From contig MNCI01020473.1 in NCBI GenBank assembly GCA_015680685.1, forward strand, positions 482,118-546,117: 64,000 bases of DNA, written 5' to 3'. Made by a program: the position numbers and the translations under genes. The notes under the pieces are model-generated. The model did no database searches. It saw only the letters and a program-made list of their open reading frames with translations, and was not told where the DNA came from. Shown one piece after another: positions 32,480 through 43,130 of the stretch (positions are counted from its first letter, which is position 1; each line of letters starts with the position of its first letter). Source of the stretch: Gnetum montanum. Taxonomy: Eukaryota > Streptophyta > Gnetopsida > Gnetales > Gnetaceae.

Positions 32480-33195
32480 TAATGACACATCCCACCATGG
32501 CCTTAAACTGGCAATGTTATAGCCTGCCATGGCCTTAAACTGGCAATGTTATAGCCTACCATGGCCTTAAACTAGTAACACACATGGGCCAAAATGGAAA
32601 CTATTACCTTTAATTCTACAACCCAACGACCCATCATGACCTTAAACTAGCAACACACAAGGCCTGAAATGGCCTTAAACTACTACTATGGCCCAAAACA
32701 GCCTAAAACTATCACAATTACTTCTATCACATGCATACATAGGCAGATTTCATTACATTGTTTTCTCTTCAATTGTGCATAAAACAAGTGCCACTTGGTG
32801 TTGTTTTTCTAGTTTATTTTGCAAGATTTCGTAGGAATACAACATGGCTATGCACAAGCACACCTAGCATAAAACACTACACATCGATCCAATAAGGTAA
32901 GCACTCATCAACCATGATGCTAAAACTAGCATACTAGTTTGCTATGACTATAAACTAGCATAGATCATCCTTGGATCATGACACTAAAACTAGCACCTAT
33001 CTCATCTACCACAATGCTAAAACTAGCATAGCACTCGTCCTCCATGATGCTAAAAATGACACAACACTTATCCATCATGATGCTAAAACTAGAATGCAAT
33101 AGTCTACTAGGACTATAAACTAGCACACCATAGTCTACCAGGACTTTAAACTAAGTTCACGATCTACTAGGACTTTAAACTAGTAAAGCAAGCAA
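32480..33195 (+). repeat. Minisatellite inside element D
   Basis: Two related arrays. At 32480-32700, a unit CCATGGCCTTAAACTGGCAA recurs every 40-45 bp (two adjacent units near-identical at 32492 and 32530). At 32915-33195, a unit CATGATGCTAAAACTAGCA recurs irregularly about every 30-40 bp, drifting to CTACTAGGACTTTAAACTAG. The shared core is a TTAAACTRGCA or TAAAACTAGCA string. It occupies the place where pol would be. Confidence 0.85.
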
Positions 33196-34391
33196 CACCC
33201 TTGCCCCCTTCTTGCACCACATGGACAAGGATATTGTAGCCTTTAGAGCATTTTCATTTTGTTGGATTTTTGCACACTCACAATTGGTTTAGCCTTTGGA
33301 GCACTCACAACATCATCACCCTAGCACTTTTACTGGCTTCTTAAACACTTGCGATTAGTTAAGTTTTTAGAGCACTTGCAACATCTTTGCATTTGGCATT
33401 TGATTTGCATTTCATGTTCTATGGTTTTCCTTTTCTTCTTAGAGTTTTGTTTGTAGGATGATGCCCTAGGTCATCATGCAAAGAAACATCTCATCACAGC
33501 AACAAGTCATCATATTTTTCTGATGTGCATGTTTGGACTAGCTAAGCCACTTAAGAGTGCACATCCCTATTACCCCGCTATAACCTACCTACATCTACCC
33601 CTATATTCCAATAATTTTCCATTTCCCACATAGAAAAGCTTGAAAATCCCTCTAACACATACATATTGTGACCACATGGCATCCTTTTCAAGCGAAACCA
33701 TAGAACCCAAGATAGACGTAGCATAAGTCATCTCATGGAGAGCCTCTATTGGCTGGTCAAAGCCTAGGCGGATGTAACATAAATCATCTTTGGGAGCAAA
33801 CACCTATCCTATAGATGTCACATGGCTACATTAAAGAAAAGCCCATTAGGTTGCACATAGTTCACTTAATGGAAAGCATCCTATAGTTAGCATTTAGCAA
33901 TGTGTAGAACCCAAAGCAAGTTCACCTCATAGTCAAAAAGCAAAAAAACAAAAACCAAGAAAAAGAAAAATAACAAAAAAAGGAAGAAGAGAAAAGGGGA
34001 AAAAGCACATCCCCAATTAACTCAAAAGCACTACAATTTCACAACCAATCCAACCCTAAATCCACACTAACTCTCTCATGAGCACTCCAACGAGAGGTCA
34101 ATGTTCTCAAGGGCAAGCCACCCTAGTGCCATGGTCACTATCAACCATGCTAACTCTGCATCCTACATCATGACACCTAGTTTGCATTTCATCTCCCCTT
34201 GTATCCCTATCAAATTACCTACACTTTTTAGTCCCAGCATACTACCATCCACAACATGCTTGAGCATAATGTAGTGACATCCGACCATGCATGAAAGAGT
34301 AATGTTGGTGCCAAGGTCTACTGTGGTGTTTTTTTGTTCTTTATCAACATCTCTTGGGCCTCTCCTCCATAGGTCAACAAAGAGGGGCCAA
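33196..34391 (+). other. 3' noncoding region and polypurine tract of element D
   Basis: No coding similarity. Text around 33450 (TTGTTTGTAGGATGATG) resembles the Tat-like element near 2811. AACAAAGAGGGGCCAA (34376-34391) is the polypurine tract, nearly the same as at 3595-3610. Confidence 0.65.
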
Positions 34392-36082
34392 TGGAACACC
34401 ATAAAATTTTGGCTACAACATCTTGACTGCAAATTTGTCTAAGTGTTAGCATGAGGGAACTTTTTGCAAGTTTTTGTAAGTGCTAGGACTATGCTCTCTA
34501 CTACCCCATAGTGTACTCAACCTAGTGGAGAGCATACTCAGCTCAAAAAATTGGTTTTTGTAGTTTTTCCTAAGTGTCACTATGAAGCAAGAAGCTATAA
34601 ATTTTTCTAAGTATTGGGACTATGCTCCTCACTACCCCAGAGCATAGTTAGCTCAGTAGAGAGCATAGCAACACACAAGGTCCAGCTTGCAAATTTTTTC
34701 TAAATTTTAAGCTAACTGCTACAAATTTTTCTAAGTGCTAAGACTACACTCTTCAGTGCCCTAGAGCATAGTCAAGTGTAGTCAACACAAAGGCCCAATT
34801 TTTGAATATTGTTTCTAATTATTGAGACTACATTCTCCACCAAACTAGAGCATAGTCAAGCATAATTAACTAGAACACCAATTTCTACAAATTTTTTCTA
34901 AGTGTGTGACTATGCTCTCCCCCAATCTAAAGTGTAGTCAATCATAGTTATGCAGAACAACCTCCAAAGGCCTCCACAATGTAGCACTAATACTTAGCTT
35001 AGCTCTAACACATCTTTGGCAAGCATAGTCATCTTTTTTGCATCCCCTGTATCCTAAAATTGTAACTACACTCAACACCACTTGAGATAGTGGACAACAT
35101 AGTCTTGGAGAATAGTCTTCAAATTTGCATTTTTTGCATTTTGTTAGGTACATTGTGGTCTTTTTGGCACATGTACATGCAGTTGGCAATGTAGTCACAG
35201 TCTTGCAACCTCGCAAAGTCAAATAAAGCACAACATCTCTTGCCTTAGTAGAGAGTGTAGTTGGGTGACAGCGTAGTCCCAACCATCTCCTCTGCCATGT
35301 GGTAGTCTCTCTATGTTTCATAGCAACCTTAACCCTATAAATACCTCCACCATCTATGTTTTATGGATTGGCATTTCTTTAGGTTGGCAAATTTTCATTA
35401 TTGGCATTTTGGCATTTTGGGAAAATGAGACCCAAAGGCACACTAGTGAAGTAGAAAGAGGTAAAGTTGCATACCATGGCCCATCGTAGCCTAGCAGAAG
35501 ACTACAACCCATGGTACACTATAGTGGCCAACCCAGCAGGCATAAATACCATGACGAGCATTAGTCTTCATGGCTAGAAATCCTTGAGGTTGTGGCTATG
35601 CTCTCCATTGTGCCTATTATACATCACATACCTTCTCATCCATTTTGGAGTTAACCATGTTCAATCCCATTTGGGGTGGTGTTTTATTTCTCTCTCTTGC
35701 ATTTTTCATACTTCCTTTGCATTTTCACTATTTTTAATGCATGGTCACGTTACAACTATGCTTGGGTGATAGTCTCTATAGGTTAGCACCCTCATTTTCA
35801 CCAAAACCCTTAACTACGCTCACCCCCTCGGACATCCATGACTACATTCTACACCATTAACACCATTGACACCATCGACACCACTAACACTATCAACACC
35901 ATTAACACCACACAAAGACTTAGAAAAGTTTGGCATCACATTTGGTAAGTCCCTATTCGATATACAAGATCATTTTTGGCATCTCATATCTACCTCCAGT
36001 AGGCCCTCACATAGATGTAGGGTTAGGTTGTATGTCCATCAACCCCTTAATGTTCCGATCGCCAATTTTTTTGGTCATTACA
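34392..36082 (+). repeat. 3' LTR of element D
   Basis: Starts TGGAACACC and ends GGTCATTACA. It carries the same hairpin array and a TATAAATA at 35336-35343, and is followed by the CTTTG target duplication. Divergence from the 5' LTR is visible in every line, so the insertion is old. Confidence 0.9.
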
Positions 36083-36087
36083 CTTTG

Positions 36088-36990
36088 CATATCACAAGAT
36101 GTCTTTCTATTTATGCAATGCTCCTACTACATTCCAACACCTAGTCTTAAGCATCTTTCGATAGAAGATTGGTAGTAGAGTGGAAGTCTTTATGGATGAC
36201 TTCTCCACTTATGATGCTACATTCGAGCAAGCCTTAAACCACCTTGAGCAAGTACTAAAAAGATGTGTGGAAATAAACTTGTAGCTCAATTAGCAAAAGA
36301 GTCATCTAATGATCCAAGAGAGCATTGTATTAGGGCATTGAATATCAGAAGAAAGAATTGAGATCAACCTTCAAAAAATAAGGATCATCTAATGAATTAC
36401 TCATCAATCGAAAATTGTAAAAGATCTTCAATCATTCCTTAGACACACTGGCTACTACTGAAAACTCATAGAGAATTTCTCTAAGGTCAGAAAATCAATG
36501 GTTAAGCTAACAAAGAAAGATGATTTATTTGTCTAGACCAAGGAATGTGAAAACTCATTTCAATAACTGAAGGAGAAACTTGTAGAAACTCCAATTCTAC
36601 AAGCATCTAACTAGTCCAAAGCATTTCACGTTATGATAGATGCATCAAATTATGCCTTGGAAGCTATGCTTACATAGTTGGATGACAAGAAACATCTATA
36701 ATACATCCACTACACAAGCTGAAACATTATGGGTGCACAAATGAATTACACCACCATAGAAAAACAATTAATTGTAGTGGTGTTTGCTTTAGAAAAGTTT
36801 AAGCACTATGTGTTTTGATATAAAGTATTTGTTCACACTGATCATAATGTGATTTGCTTCCTAATGAACAAACCAACAGTGAACTCCTATGTCATACAAT
36901 GGTTAGTAATCTTAGAGGAATTCATTCTTAAAATGGTAGATCAAAAAGGAACTAAGAATGTGATTTCTAACCACTTATCTCAGTTGTAAT
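36088..36990 (+). pseudogene. Reverse transcriptase 3' part and RNase H of element C
   Basis: Continues from 26646 after element D. KMSFYLCNAPTTFQ, VFMDDFSTYDATFEQAL (the catalytic MDD intact in this copy), LEQVLKRCVEINL, then KIRII and TGYY in the thumb. RNase H follows: FHVMIDASNYALEAML, NYTTIEKQLIVVVFALEKFKHYVF, VHTDHNVICFLMNK, and the end NVISNHLSQL. Several stops replace Gln and Trp. It is readable almost in one frame and is the best RT-RNase H segment in the window. Confidence 0.88.
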
Positions 36991-37069
36991 GCAACAAAAA
37001 AGAGAAAGAAAGCTCACTATCTAATCTATTTCTCGATGAACTCCTATTTGTGAAGACTAAAACTAAATA

Positions 37070-37320
37070 ATTGCCCACTAAGCCTAAATTCCTTGACCTT
37101 AAAATTAGGAAAGTCGAATTTTAACCAAGAGATAAGGTTCTCTACTAGAACCTCACACACATGCCTCAATGAACTAAGTTCCAGATGTTGTGAGAAGGAC
37201 CTTATATAATTTACAAATCTTTTTTTCTAGGTTCATGATGATCAAAAAACCTAAGAGCCCAAACAAGAAGTAGCTAGTCAACACACAAGTCAAACCTTTC
37301 CATGAGCCTAAGTAAGCTAG
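37070..37320 (+). pseudogene. Integrase C-terminal tail of element C; core deleted
   Basis: Directly after the RNase H end and a short linker comes LDLKIRKVEF, PRDKVLY, LTHMPQ, TKFQML, EGPYIIYKSFF and NTQVKPFHE, the last part of an Athila-type integrase. The zinc finger and the D-D-E core, normally about 1 kb, are missing. Confidence 0.75.
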
Positions 37321-37510
37321 TGCAACAAACACCTTATCAGATGGACAATCATGCTCAATCTTTCAAATCTCCTCTTTTCAACTTGGTCATGGAAGAGATA
37401 ATTACCCATGCTAATTATATATAAGTCGCTACTTAGTTTTCCATCTTTCTATTTTACACATTTTTGTTTTACACTGTTATTCTTACAACTTTTTGTTTTA
37501 CACATTCCCA
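37321..37510 (+). other. Post-pol noncoding stretch of element C
   Basis: CAACTTGGTCATGGAAGAGAT and the following TTTTGTTTTACAC text match AB at 19075-19160. This fixes where the pol deletion of AB rejoins. Its right edge is the point where C is lost. Confidence 0.6.
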
Positions 37511-38507
37511 GAAAATTATCTTACTCACAAGGTAATTATAGATAGTCATACAACTAACCATACTATTTTAGTGGGACTTTTTATCAACCTCAAAACTACT
37601 ATCACTTACAGTGGTAAAACCCATAATCATGGAGGATTCTATCGACAAACTAGTAATATCCTTATTGCCAGTCAAACCCATATGACTACTATGTTCAACA
37701 ACCTATTTTTCCAAATGGTTCTACTTCTTTTACCTTGAATTACTACTATCACTCTCTTGAATATCATCAACCCATAACATCTTTTTTGGGATCACCATCT
37801 CAAACCTCTTATCTCCATGACATCCTCAATATTCTCATACTTCCCTCCACCATATGTTACCACTAACAACATAGGAAGGATTGGAACCACAACATCAACA
37901 AAAGAATGTCACTTGTGCTATGAACATATGCGTAAATGATAATGCTAGTAGATCTCAACCATAGTCTTGAAAATCTCCTTTCTTTAGGATAGTTTCCACC
38001 ACATGAGCACAAAACTCATAGATCTACTAGCTCATCAAAACTAGCACAAGGCTAGCCAGGTGCAACATCCTTCCTCACCAAAATAATGTCTTCCAATCCT
38101 ATGCAAGGACCAACACCCATTATCACTCCAATGCAAAACATAACACATGAACCTATTACTATGAAGAGATAGGAAATTCCATGTATTACTACTAAAAAAA
38201 AGGGTGTAGTTTTGGACTAACCTTCCAAAATGATAACATAGTCATTACACCAAACCACAATAAATGTGAAGAAAAAATTGTATGCACAAGAGAGAGTAGG
38301 GGCTACTAGACTAAAAGACACCTAGTGGCTAACAACTAAGAACTTTCAATTATCCAAAATGTGCAGGGAACAATCTAAACCACTTATTAATTCCCATTAT
38401 AAGAAAATGATCCCAACTAAGAACTTACAAATGGAAATACTAAATCATAATCATACACCAATAGAAAGAGGAACTAAGAACTTAGTCTTAAAGAACAGTC
38501 AGTGAGT
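37511..38507 (+). pseudogene. Gag C-terminal linker and protease-like fragment of another Athila-like copy
   Basis: Tyr/Pro/His-rich remnants of the gag linker align with F at 44725-45060: both end with a string like ACCACTARCAACATAGGAA followed by ACATCAACAAA. The later part (about 38150-38500) reads EIPCITTKKKG and ERVGATRLKDT, WLTTKN, resembling the protease-RT linker. It is either the remains of the chromosomal host of element I or a broken neighbour of C. Confidence 0.5.
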
Positions 38508-39099
38508 GCCTGCAGTGCAAAAAGTTAGTTGTATGGTGTCTTATTTGAGTGGCAATATACTTGGACATATTCCATGAACAAAAATAAAATTGAGATTGAT
38601 TCTTATTCATTTCAGCACTTTAACTTAGATTAAATTTACTTTTAATGCAATTTACTTTTCATGTACTTAGTTAATATTTACGTTTCCATGCATATTTATG
38701 AACTGGTAGAATGAGTGCAAGAAATTTAGAGTGTAAGCATGTACTTGCTTGGTAATCCCAACAATGTTATTGCTTGGTATGCTCAATAGCATAATGCTTA
38801 ATAATCCTAGTAGTGGATACATGGGCTTAGGACATGTATAGTAAGCTGGGAATAGACAAGCATCGCCCGTAAGCTAGTTTAGACTTTACTTTTCATTGTT
38901 AATTAGTTTAAATGATTAATTCCTTTATTATCATTAGGAGTAGCATAAGGTTGAACAACATCAAGAATCATATGCCTCACTTTAGACTAAACCATATGAG
39001 ACAAAGCTACCACTAGTCCCATCCATAGAATTTGACCAAATCATGTGTGAATGCTTGTGATTCGTATGGTTGAGCATAGGGGTACCTTGCCACTCATCA
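38508..39099 (+). repeat. 5'-truncated Athila-like LTR
   Basis: Matches the R/U5 part of the E and F LTRs: ATACTTGGACATAT...AATAAAATTGAGATTG, then CTTGGTAATCCCAACAATG, and ends GGTACCTTGCCACTCATCA. The U3 and TATA region are missing. It could be the truncated 5' LTR of element I. Confidence 0.75.
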
Positions 39100-40420
39100 A
39101 TATTCTTTCCATTATAGAACTAAGAATAAACATATGATCATTATGCCTAGATCAAAAAGTAAAGAACTAAGTTGGAATGTTAAGCATGTGACATCAAGGG
39201 GATTTATGAATTCTCTTGGATTAATGCTATGATTTCTATCCTATTACTAAGGAAGTATTATATTCTTGTAGATCTAATGAAAAATGGAAGAAAGAGTATA
39301 ATAAGTGTTGCCTTACCATGTTACTAGAAAGACATGTTACCCATGCTTGAAGGTATACAGCTTCTTAGGTACCTAAAAGATAAAAAAAAGTGTAATAAAG
39401 AAACTCCTCCCTTGGTCAATATACTAATTGATGATACTTCTTACAACAGAGATAGTCTTATAGTTGTAACTTCAAGAGATGAAATAATGTGATGTCACTA
39501 GAATGTGGTGTGGACTTGGTTTGAATCCTAGATAGAAAGACTAATGATTGCTTTAACCATCAATAATACACAAGGATTCATTATGCTTATGGTAAGATAC
39601 CTCACATTGCAATTTTAGTAGTCCTTTATATAGTCCATCTCACCTCACTATATATTTAATCATAACTTATGATTTTATGTAATATAGTGTTATTTTTCCA
39701 ATCTAGCGATACTAACATGTGTGTTTTTCTAGACAAGTATACTTTACATTCAACTCCTTGAGTGCCTAAGGACACTTTTAAGTGTGGTTATACAAGTGCA
39801 TTAACCACTAGAGCCTACTTTGGAAAGGATCCAATTGTATAACTCTCGTATTTCATACTTGCTAAGCAATTCCACATCATCTTGTGCCTTTCAAAACATC
39901 TAATAAACTATCCATACCATCTAACAATCTATCTATACATCAGAAATTCATTATCCATTTCTTATCCATACCATACACTTTCGTTGTCCGAGATTCCTTG
40001 TTCATGAAATTTGAATGCCAAATTTTCAAAAATTGTGCATCATTAATGACCATGACCCTCTATATAAGCTTTACATCTTCTAAATATTCCATTTAACTCA
40101 TTTTTTTCCAAGAAAAATCAATGAGAAATTTAAAATTTTTAACAGTGACATCATAGTTACAATGTTGTAAGCACCTACAATGTCATATCTATGATGTATG
40201 GTCTATGATGTTATGTTATAAAAATAGTATATATACATGTAGGAGTTAGTGAAAATTTTCATTTCTCTCATTTGTAGTAAGAGAAGTTTTTGTAGTTTTT
40301 CCTCAACCCTCTTACACACTAGCTTCCAAGGGCCATAACTTCATCCTCGTAGCTTTGATTTTCAAAATTCTTCAATCTTGGTGATCCCAGAGTGCTCAAT
40401 TAGTTGTGAGAGGGTGCATT
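39100..40420 (+). other. Conserved noncoding spacer of element I
   Basis: Homologous over about 1.2 kb with 45100-46300 in F: GAAATAATGTGATGTCACTA, GTGTGGTTATACAAG, CTACTTTGGAAAGGATCCA. Both end in a TATATATA-like box (about 40226 here; about 46101 in F) followed by a leader-like TTCATTTGTAGT...AGTTTTT string. Lies upstream of the env-like ORF. Confidence 0.6.
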
Positions 40421-41310
40421 GGATGAATTGTGCAATCTAAGTGAACAAAAATTTAAAAATTTGAGCTAAAAATTATTAACACTAGAACACACTATAAAGG
40501 GTAAGTACAAAGAAATAATAAGAATCTTAATGTTAATCAATCAAATTAAGGCCAAAAAGATTTAGATCATACTCCTAATAAACCATACCAACTATTTTAG
40601 GCCACAATGATTAAGAAAATGACAGTTTTGAAAGGTCATAATAGTTAAGGGGTTCATTTTAAAAAAATTTCCAACTCTGCAATCATAATAAATTAAGAAC
40701 TTGATCTAACCAAGAGTACAAGAAGGATTATGAACACTTAAACATTGATCAAAATATTTTGATAATCCTAAAATCTTGACTGATTACAAATGATCTCAAG
40801 GAGAATCCTAGAATTAGAATCTTTCCAACATGGGAGAAAGAGATCAAAAGGCTACAAGAGAGGCCAAGTGGAAGAATAAGCTCCTCAAGTGAGAGATGTA
40901 GATTTACTCCAAAAGCTATAAAGACATAACTTCAAGTGTATCCTTTATGGCCTACATTAACCAACACTAGAGAATGATACTTAGGAGAAATGTATCAATT
41001 TTGGTAAAATAAATAGGCTGATGCAATAGTTAAAAATAAGGAAGTCTCTATGCCATACTTAGTAAAGAGAGAATATATGGAAGAGAAGAAAAGTGTACAA
41101 TAGAAGAAACTTTAGGCACTCATGAACAGATATTAGTTCCAAAAGCTTGACAATGAAGGGAAGAAGTTGATGAAAGAGCCTTCACCACTTGGAATACAAA
41201 CTACATCGAGCCACTTCAAATTTTATTTTATTTTATCATGTAACTATAATTTTCACACACACCACTATAGCACTTAGAGTTAATCAATAGTTAGAGTCAA
41301 TTAATAATCT
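40421..41310 (+). pseudogene. Env-like/coiled-coil ORF of element I, with large internal deletion
   Basis: The N-terminal hallmark is readable at about 40930-41010: LQVYPLWPTLTNTREWYLGEMYQFW, equivalent to IWLILSDSDEWYLGKTYQFW in F. It then jumps to the C-terminal tail at about 41090-41190: ALMNRYQFQKLDNEGKKLMKEPSPLG, equivalent to LLNCYKFQKPSDKGK-LMEEPLPLG in F. The coiled coil and the middle of the env-like domain are missing. Stops at former Trp and Gln codons are present. Confidence 0.65.
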
Positions 41311-41380
41311 TGTACCTTTCCAATTTTGTAAAAAAAAGCTTGGTTGTATCCTATTAACTTGAGTGTGAGTTTTTAGTCAT

Positions 41381-41391
41381 TCATGGGGGTA
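41381..41391 (+). promoter_or_regulatory. Polypurine tract of element I
   Basis: TCATGGGGGTA directly before the TGATAAATC LTR start, as in AB and H. Confidence 0.8.
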
Positions 41392-42133
41392 TGATAAATC
41401 ATTAGTTAGCTAAGATACCATAGATGCTACATTGCATTTGTGTTTTAGCATCCTTGTTAGTGCATCTCAATTAGCTACTATTGCATAGATGCTACATCAC
41501 ATCGATGATGTTGTTAATGCTACATCACATCTATGATGTCATGAATGCTACGTCACATGGATTTTATGAAAAAGTTAATTTTTGGTCCACTACGATATCA
41601 CATATCTGATATCATAGCTATGATATTATAGCACAAGCTACATCATTGGATATTTGATATCATGGGATGTGTGCTTGCATATAAATATAGCACTTTGATG
41701 CACAATCTGAATAAGTTTTATTCCATCCTTAGGTAGATTCTTGTAGTTTCATTTTGTAGTTTTAGTGATAGAGAGTGAATGCTCACAATGTGGTGTTGAG
41801 CAGTTGTAAGGAATCTTTATTCGAGTGAAGTGTACTTGGACACAATTTATGACTAGAAATAAAGATTGAGATTGCTTTTCATCATTACAGCATCCACTTA
41901 GTCTTACTATTTTACTTAGCATAGATTTTACTGTTTTCTTAGTTTAATCATTTATATTTTTAAATACTTTACTTTAATTTACTTATTCATTAGTAAAATG
42001 GAATGAGTATGACTAGTTTCAACCATTTCAGTGTAATCATTTGGTAATTCCAGTAGTGTTGTTTCTTGGTTTGCCTAGTAGCATAACACTTGGTAACCCA
42101 ATAATGGTTACATGATTCTAAGGAATGTATGGT
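41392..42133 (+). repeat. 3' LTR of element I, left part (interrupted by F)
   Basis: Starts TGATAAATCA. Its U3 has GATGCTACATCACAT-type repeats (five copies within 41420-41570) in place of the GATATC motifs of AB. TATAAATA near 41672; TCTTTATT at 41814-41821 and AATAAAGA at 41858-41865. It is cut at 42133 by element F and continues at 58030. Confidence 0.88.
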
Positions 42134-43007
42134 TGATGAGTCATGATTTTGTTAGCTCTGATATCATATATCCAATATTGAAGTCTCAATATTAGATACA
42201 TGATATTGGATCCAAAGAAATGATGTCGAATATCTGATATCATCTGTTCTATGATAGCCTATAAATACAACACTTGGGAACATGGTTGGGACATAGTTTT
42301 TTATAGTTTTTAGATATTTTTTCATAGCTTTATGATTTCAAGTTATGTTATTTCTAGTGCATGTCTGTAGTGTGATGTTTATGATTGTACGACATCATTA
42401 TTCAAGTGTGATGTACTTGGACATGTTACATGACTAAAATAAAGATCAAGATTACTTTCATCATTGCAACATCGACTTAGATTTATTATTGCTTTAATCA
42501 TTTAATTTTTTACTATTTTATTTAGTTAATATTTTTAGTTATTGCTATTTACTATTCCTATCATTAAGCAAAATGAGTACGACTAATCATGAGCACTTAA
42601 GTGTAATTGCTTGGTAACTTAGCAGTGTATCATTTGGTAAGCCCAATGATGTATGCTTAGTAGTATCAGTAGTAGTTATATGAAGTCCAAGGTGTGTGAA
42701 AAGAGCGAGGAATGGATACTCATTGCATGTAGGCTAGTTTAGATTTTACTTTCTAGTGTTCATTAGCTTCATTAATTTATCTCTTTATTTTCATTAGGAG
42801 CAACATAGGGCTAGATAACATCAATCATATGACTCACTTTGGACTAAACCATATGTGTCAAAGCTACCACTTTGGAAAGATAGAAAAATGTGATCAAAGC
42901 ATAACAATTTAGATGCACAACTGGTCCCATCAATAGAATTTTATTGGATCATGCATGAATGCTTATGATTTGCATGGTTGGGTGTAGGGGTACCTTGATG
43001 CTCATCA
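42134..43007 (+). repeat. 5' LTR of element F
   Basis: TGATGAGTCATG...GATGCTCATCA. The U3 carries palindromic GATATCATATATCCAATATT-type motifs. CTATAAATACAACAC holds the TATA box (near 42260). AATAAAGAT lies near 42440. Pairs with 57154-58024. Confidence 0.93.
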
Positions 43008-43028
43008 TTGGCACCATTGCTAGGGATG
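43008..43028 (+). promoter_or_regulatory. Primer-binding site of F, tRNA-Asp type
   Basis: TTGGCACCATTGCTAGGGATG matches the tRNA-Asp complement apart from three or four changes. Confidence 0.75.
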
Positions 43029-43130
43029 GTGCTAGTTATCTAGGTTAGTTGTATTATACACAATCACTGTAAATGCATTAACAATATATTTTTCAAAAAC
43101 TTAAATCCCACACATCATAAACCAACAAAA

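Larger units (their letters stand above)
26647..36082 (+). mobile_element. Element D: pol-less gag-protease LTR retrotransposon, complete, nested in C
   Basis: LTRs of 1702 and 1691 bp, a 5-bp target duplication CTTTG (26642-26646 and 36083-36087), a primer site and a polypurine tract. It splits the RT of C between GTFV and AYxKMSFYLCNAP. The internal 6.0 kb carry gag and protease only. The place of pol is taken by noncoding DNA with a minisatellite. LTR ends TGAAACA...TTACA differ from the Athila-like set, so this is a separate family, closer to the Tat-like element at 1-4170 by PPT and LTR start. Confidence 0.92.
21820..37510 (+). mobile_element. Element C: Athila-like element with pol, split by element D, right end missing
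   Basis: 5' LTR, primer site, gag, protease, RT, RNase H and an integrase tail are all on the plus strand. The RT is split at 26646/36088 by element D. The integrase core is missing. The right end is not visible: after the post-pol noncoding stretch the sequence changes near 37510 to gag/protease text of another copy, and no second ATGAG duplication or matching 3' LTR was found. The left edge abuts ATGAG (21815-21819) of the copia gag. End coordinate is approximate. Confidence 0.75.

Noticed and set aside
34938-35321. Minus-strand open frame with many Cys residues in the D 3' LTR
   Set aside because: It lies inside an LTR, starts and stops without relation to any motif, and the 5' LTR copy does not keep it open.
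39100-39120. Primer-binding site after the truncated LTR at 38508-39099
   Set aside because: The following ATATTCTTTCC does not match the tRNA-Asp site found after the other 5' LTRs, so this LTR cannot be confirmed as a 5' LTR.
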